DNA of 64,000 nt from Thermomonas sp. GTDB lineage: Bacteria; Pseudomonadota; Gammaproteobacteria; Xanthomonadales; Xanthomonadaceae. The notes below the pieces were generated by a model that was given only the letters and a program-made list of their open reading frames with translations, ran no database searches and had not been told where the DNA came from. A program made the translations under genes and the position numbers. The stretch lies in contig NZ_JAHRWW010000048.1 in the NCBI RefSeq assembly GCF_019104945.1, forward strand, positions 1 through 64,000. Direction: 5' to 3'. The stretch's first letter is position 1. Each line of letters starts with the position of its first letter. Positions 61,653 to 64,000 of this stretch are shown here, one piece after another.

Positions 61653-62738
61653 ATGCTCAATACCGTTCTCAAACACCTTGAAGCGCTGGTGGCATTTGAC
61701 ACCCGCAATCCGCCGCGCCTTATTGGCACAGGTGGGATCTTCGATTACATCCGCGCGCAGTTGCCGGGGTTTCGCATTACCGTCACGGACAACGGTGCAG
61801 GCGCCGTGTCTTTGCTGGCTGTGCGCGGCAATCCGCGTCGCATTTTCAACGTGCACTTGGATACCGTGCCGTCTTCAGAAGCGTGGAGCGCTGACCCGCA
61901 CACGCTAAGAGTGACGAAAGATCGCGCGATTGGTCTCGGTGCATGCGATATCAAAGGCGCCGCTGCTGGCTTGATTGCGGCGGCCAATGCCACAACGGGC
62001 GATGCGGCGTTCTTATTTTCTACGGATGAAGAAGCGAATGATCCGCGTTGTATCGCGGCGTTCTTGGCGGAAGATCACGGCTTCAACGAGGCGATCATTG
62101 CCGAGCCGACCCGCTGCGAAGCAGTGCTCGCGCACCGCGGGATCAGCTCGGTACTGTTGAAGTTCAAGGGCGAAGCCGGGCATGCCTCAAGCGCGCACGC
62201 ACTCAAGGCCAGCGCGCTGCACCAGGCGATGCGCTGGGGCAGCCGTGCACTGGATCTTGTGGAAGCCGAGGCCGGCCAACAATTTGGTGGCCTGCAAGGG
62301 CTGCGCTTCAATATTGGTAAGGTTGAAGGTGGGATCAAGGCGAATGTGATTGCACCGAGTGCTGAGGTGCGTTTCAACTTTCGTCCGTTGCCTTCGCAGG
62401 GAATTGATACGCTGCATCAACGCTTCGCTGCTTGCGCGGAAGACGGTGTGCTGGAGCGGTTTGAGGAAACATTCCGTGGCCCATCTTTGCCGGGCGGTGA
62501 TGCTGAGCATGCAGAAACCCGTCGCCAAGAAGCGCAGATGTTGGCGCAGCAGCTTGGCCTGCCGGTGGGGCCTGCGGTGGACTTTTGGACCGAAGCCTCG
62601 CTGTTCTCACAGGCGGGTTTAACCGCCTTCGTTTATGGGTCGGGCGATATCGCGCAGGCGCATACCGCCGATGAGTTTGTGCTGCTGGATCAACTGCAGC
62701 GCTATACCGATTCTGTAACACGCATTCTTGGGAATTGA
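61653..62738 (+). CDS. argE: M20-family N-acetylcitrulline / acetylornithine deacetylase
   Basis: 361 residues. The M20 metal site is visible as NVHLDTVP, then LGACDIKGAAAG, with FSTDEEAND carrying the catalytic Glu pair. EGGIKANVIAPSAEVRFNFR lies in the lid/dimerisation region. In the acetylated pathway of this family it releases citrulline from N-acetylcitrulline, feeding ArgG. It is 8 bases after argG and 6 bases before the argB start. Confidence 0.93.
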   Translation: MLNTVLKHLEALVAFDTRNPPRLIGTGGIFDYIRAQLPGFRITVTDNGAGAVSLLAVRGNPRRIFNVHLDTVPSSEAWSADPHTLRVTKDRAIGLGACDIKGAAAGLIAAANATTGDAAFLFSTDEEANDPRCIAAFLAEDHGFNEAIIAEPTRCEAVLAHRGISSVLLKFKGEAGHASSAHALKASALHQAMRWGSRALDLVEAEAGQQFGGLQGLRFNIGKVEGGIKANVIAPSAEVRFNFRPLPSQGIDTLHQRFAACAEDGVLERFEETFRGPSLPGGDAEHAETRRQEAQMLAQQLGLPVGPAVDFWTEASLFSQAGLTAFVYGSGDIAQAHTADEFVLLDQLQRYTDSVTRILGN

Positions 62739-62744
62739 TTCGCC

Positions 62745-64000
62745 GTGACTCCTCTCCTTGATCCGCAGGCCGTACACGACCCGCAGACCCGCCAGACCAT
62801 CGTGCGGCTGCTGTCCAGCATGGGCAGTGCAAAAGAAATCTCGCAATATCTCAAGCGTTTTTCACAGCTCGATGCCGCTCGCTTTGCCGTGGTCAAAGTG
62901 GGTGGTGCGGTGCTGCGTGATGACCTTGACGCGCTGGTGTCTTCGCTGGCCTTTTTGCAGGACGTTGGCCTGACGCCAATCGTTATTCACGGCGCTGGCC
63001 CGCAGCTTGACGTTGAACTGTCTGCTGCAGGTATCGAAAAGAAAACGATCGACGGTTTACGCGTCACCTCGCCCGAGGCGCTGGCCATCGTGCGTCGCGT
63101 ATTTCATGCGCAAAACCTGAAACTGGTGGAAGCCCTGCAGGCCGCAGATGCGCGCGCTACTAGTATTGTCTCGGGTGTTTTTGAAGCCGATTATTTGGAC
63201 AGCGAACGCTTTGGTCTTGTCGGCGAAGTGAAGCATGTGGATCTTGCACCGATCGAGATCAGCTTGCGCTCTGGCTCAATCCCGGTAATCGCTTCACTGG
63301 GTGAAACCGCAGGCGGGCAGATCCTCAACGTCAACGCCGATTTCGCTGCCAATGCGCTGGTGCGCATGCTGCAGCCATACAAGATCGTATTCCTCACCGG
63401 TACCGGCGGTTTGCTGGATGCCGATGGTAAGGTGATCGATTCGATCAACCTCTCTACCGAATACGAGCACTTAATGCAGCAGCCGTGGATCGAAGGCGGT
63501 ATGCGGGTGAAGGTTGAGCAGATCAAAGACCTGCTTGATGGTTTGCCGCAGGCGTCGTCGGTGTCGATCACGCGGCCCGATGAATTGGCCAAGGAACTCT
63601 TCACCCATAAAGGCTCTGGCACCTTGGTGCGGCGCGGTGAGCGCGTGCTGCAAGGCGATGATTGGAGCGCGTTTGACTTGCCGCGGCTGCGCGGCCTGAT
63701 CGAATCGGCCTTCGGTCGCAAGCTGATGCCGGATTATTTTGAAACCACCCGGCTGCACCGCGCCTATGTGAGTGAGAACTACCGCGCGGCGGTGATCCTC
63801 ACACAAGAAGAGGCGGGTGTGTACCTCGATAAATTTGCTGTGCTGGATGAAGCGCAAGGGGAAGGATTGGGGCGTGCGGTATGGCTGGTGATGCGTGAGC
63901 AAAACCCGGCGGTGTTCTGGCGCTCGCGCCACGGCAATCAGGTGAACCCGTTTTATTACGCCGAATCCGATGGTTGCATCAAACAGGCTAAGTGGAAGGT
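62745..64000 (+). CDS. argB: Bifunctional acetylglutamate kinase / N-acetylglutamate synthase, 3' end outside the window
   Basis: 418 codons are visible from GTG 62745 (reading [19 protein letters not shown]) and the frame is open at the window edge. The N-terminal amino-acid-kinase domain spans about residues 40-285 ([47 protein letters not shown]). A GNAT-like domain follows (about 310 on: [32 protein letters not shown]). This matches the NAGS-K fusion of Xanthomonas, usually about 440-450 residues, so only a few dozen residues are missing. Arginine feedback is usual for this enzyme. It appears co-transcribed with argE. Confidence 0.95.
   Translation, partial: MTPLLDPQAVHDPQTRQTIVRLLSSMGSAKEISQYLKRFSQLDAARFAVVKVGGAVLRDDLDALVSSLAFLQDVGLTPIVIHGAGPQLDVELSAAGIEKKTIDGLRVTSPEALAIVRRVFHAQNLKLVEALQAADARATSIVSGVFEADYLDSERFGLVGEVKHVDLAPIEISLRSGSIPVIASLGETAGGQILNVNADFAANALVRMLQPYKIVFLTGTGGLLDADGKVIDSINLSTEYEHLMQQPWIEGGMRVKVEQIKDLLDGLPQASSVSITRPDELAKELFTHKGSGTLVRRGERVLQGDDWSAFDLPRLRGLIESAFGRKLMPDYFETTRLHRAYVSENYRAAVILTQEEAGVYLDKFAVLDEAQGEGLGRAVWLVMREQNPAVFWRSRHGNQVNPFYYAESDGCIKQAKWK

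Overview
The window is chromosomal DNA from a gammaproteobacterium of the family Xanthomonadaceae (Lysobacteraceae). The best evidence is the arginine operon at the right end: N-acetylornithine carbamoyltransferase (argF'), argG, an acetylcitrulline/acetylornithine deacetylase and a fused acetylglutamate kinase/synthase, which is the Xanthomonas-type pathway. A 467-residue XanB-type bifunctional mannose enzyme, tandem S46 dipeptidyl-peptidases, a TorF-like porin between kbl and tdh, the MurU/AmgK recycling pair and a SufR-BCDS operon fit the same family. By eye the DNA is moderately GC-rich, somewhat less than typical Xanthomonas. The genus cannot be fixed from the sequence.

Layout. 0-5 kb: 3' end of an OmpA-family protein, a small secreted protein overlapping an rRNA pseudouridine synthase, and the threonine catabolic pair kbl/tdh with a TorF-like porin between them. 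5-10 kb: two S46 peptidases whose specificity-pocket residues differ (Ser versus Gly). 10-18 kb: folC-dedD-purF (without cvpA or accD) and a DUF455 gene, convergent with murU-amgK, then xanB followed by a small palindromic element. 18-22 kb: cysK and cysG, divergent from cysB.

22-27.5 kb is an accessory island on the 3' side of tRNA-Asn(GTT). It holds a VapBC pair, a decayed type III-like restriction-modification locus whose mod start overlaps a second antitoxin/PIN pair, and a helix-turn-helix gene overlapping a truncated nucleotidyltransferase. Each of the three modules has its own palindromic operator candidate, and an imperfect direct repeat brackets the middle section. 27.6-35.5 kb: pseudopilin, uvrB, a beta-CASP MBL hydrolase, DoxX, rhlE with a long leader, and an EptA-type phosphoethanolamine transferase.

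35.8-42.5 kb is a probable sensory locus: a porin, a miniature PstS-like periplasmic protein and two chemoreceptors with closely related signalling domains. 42.5-47.8 kb is the SUF iron-sulfur operon under an Rrf2-type regulator. 47.9-57 kb: a SET-domain protein, an EF-G paralogue, a glycine-zipper envelope protein, a PilH-like response regulator, an M1 metallopeptidase with a membrane-protein partner, rnk, an Mth938-like protein, yhbY and, divergently, rlmE-ftsH. 59.1-64 kb: the arginine operon, preceded by a previously unannotated leader. The leader has a 33-codon ORF with five Arg codons, a strong intrinsic terminator, and a 7-base segment at the ORF's stop that can pair with the terminator's 5' arm. 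This is the layout of a ribosome-mediated attenuator and the most interesting regulatory signal in the window.
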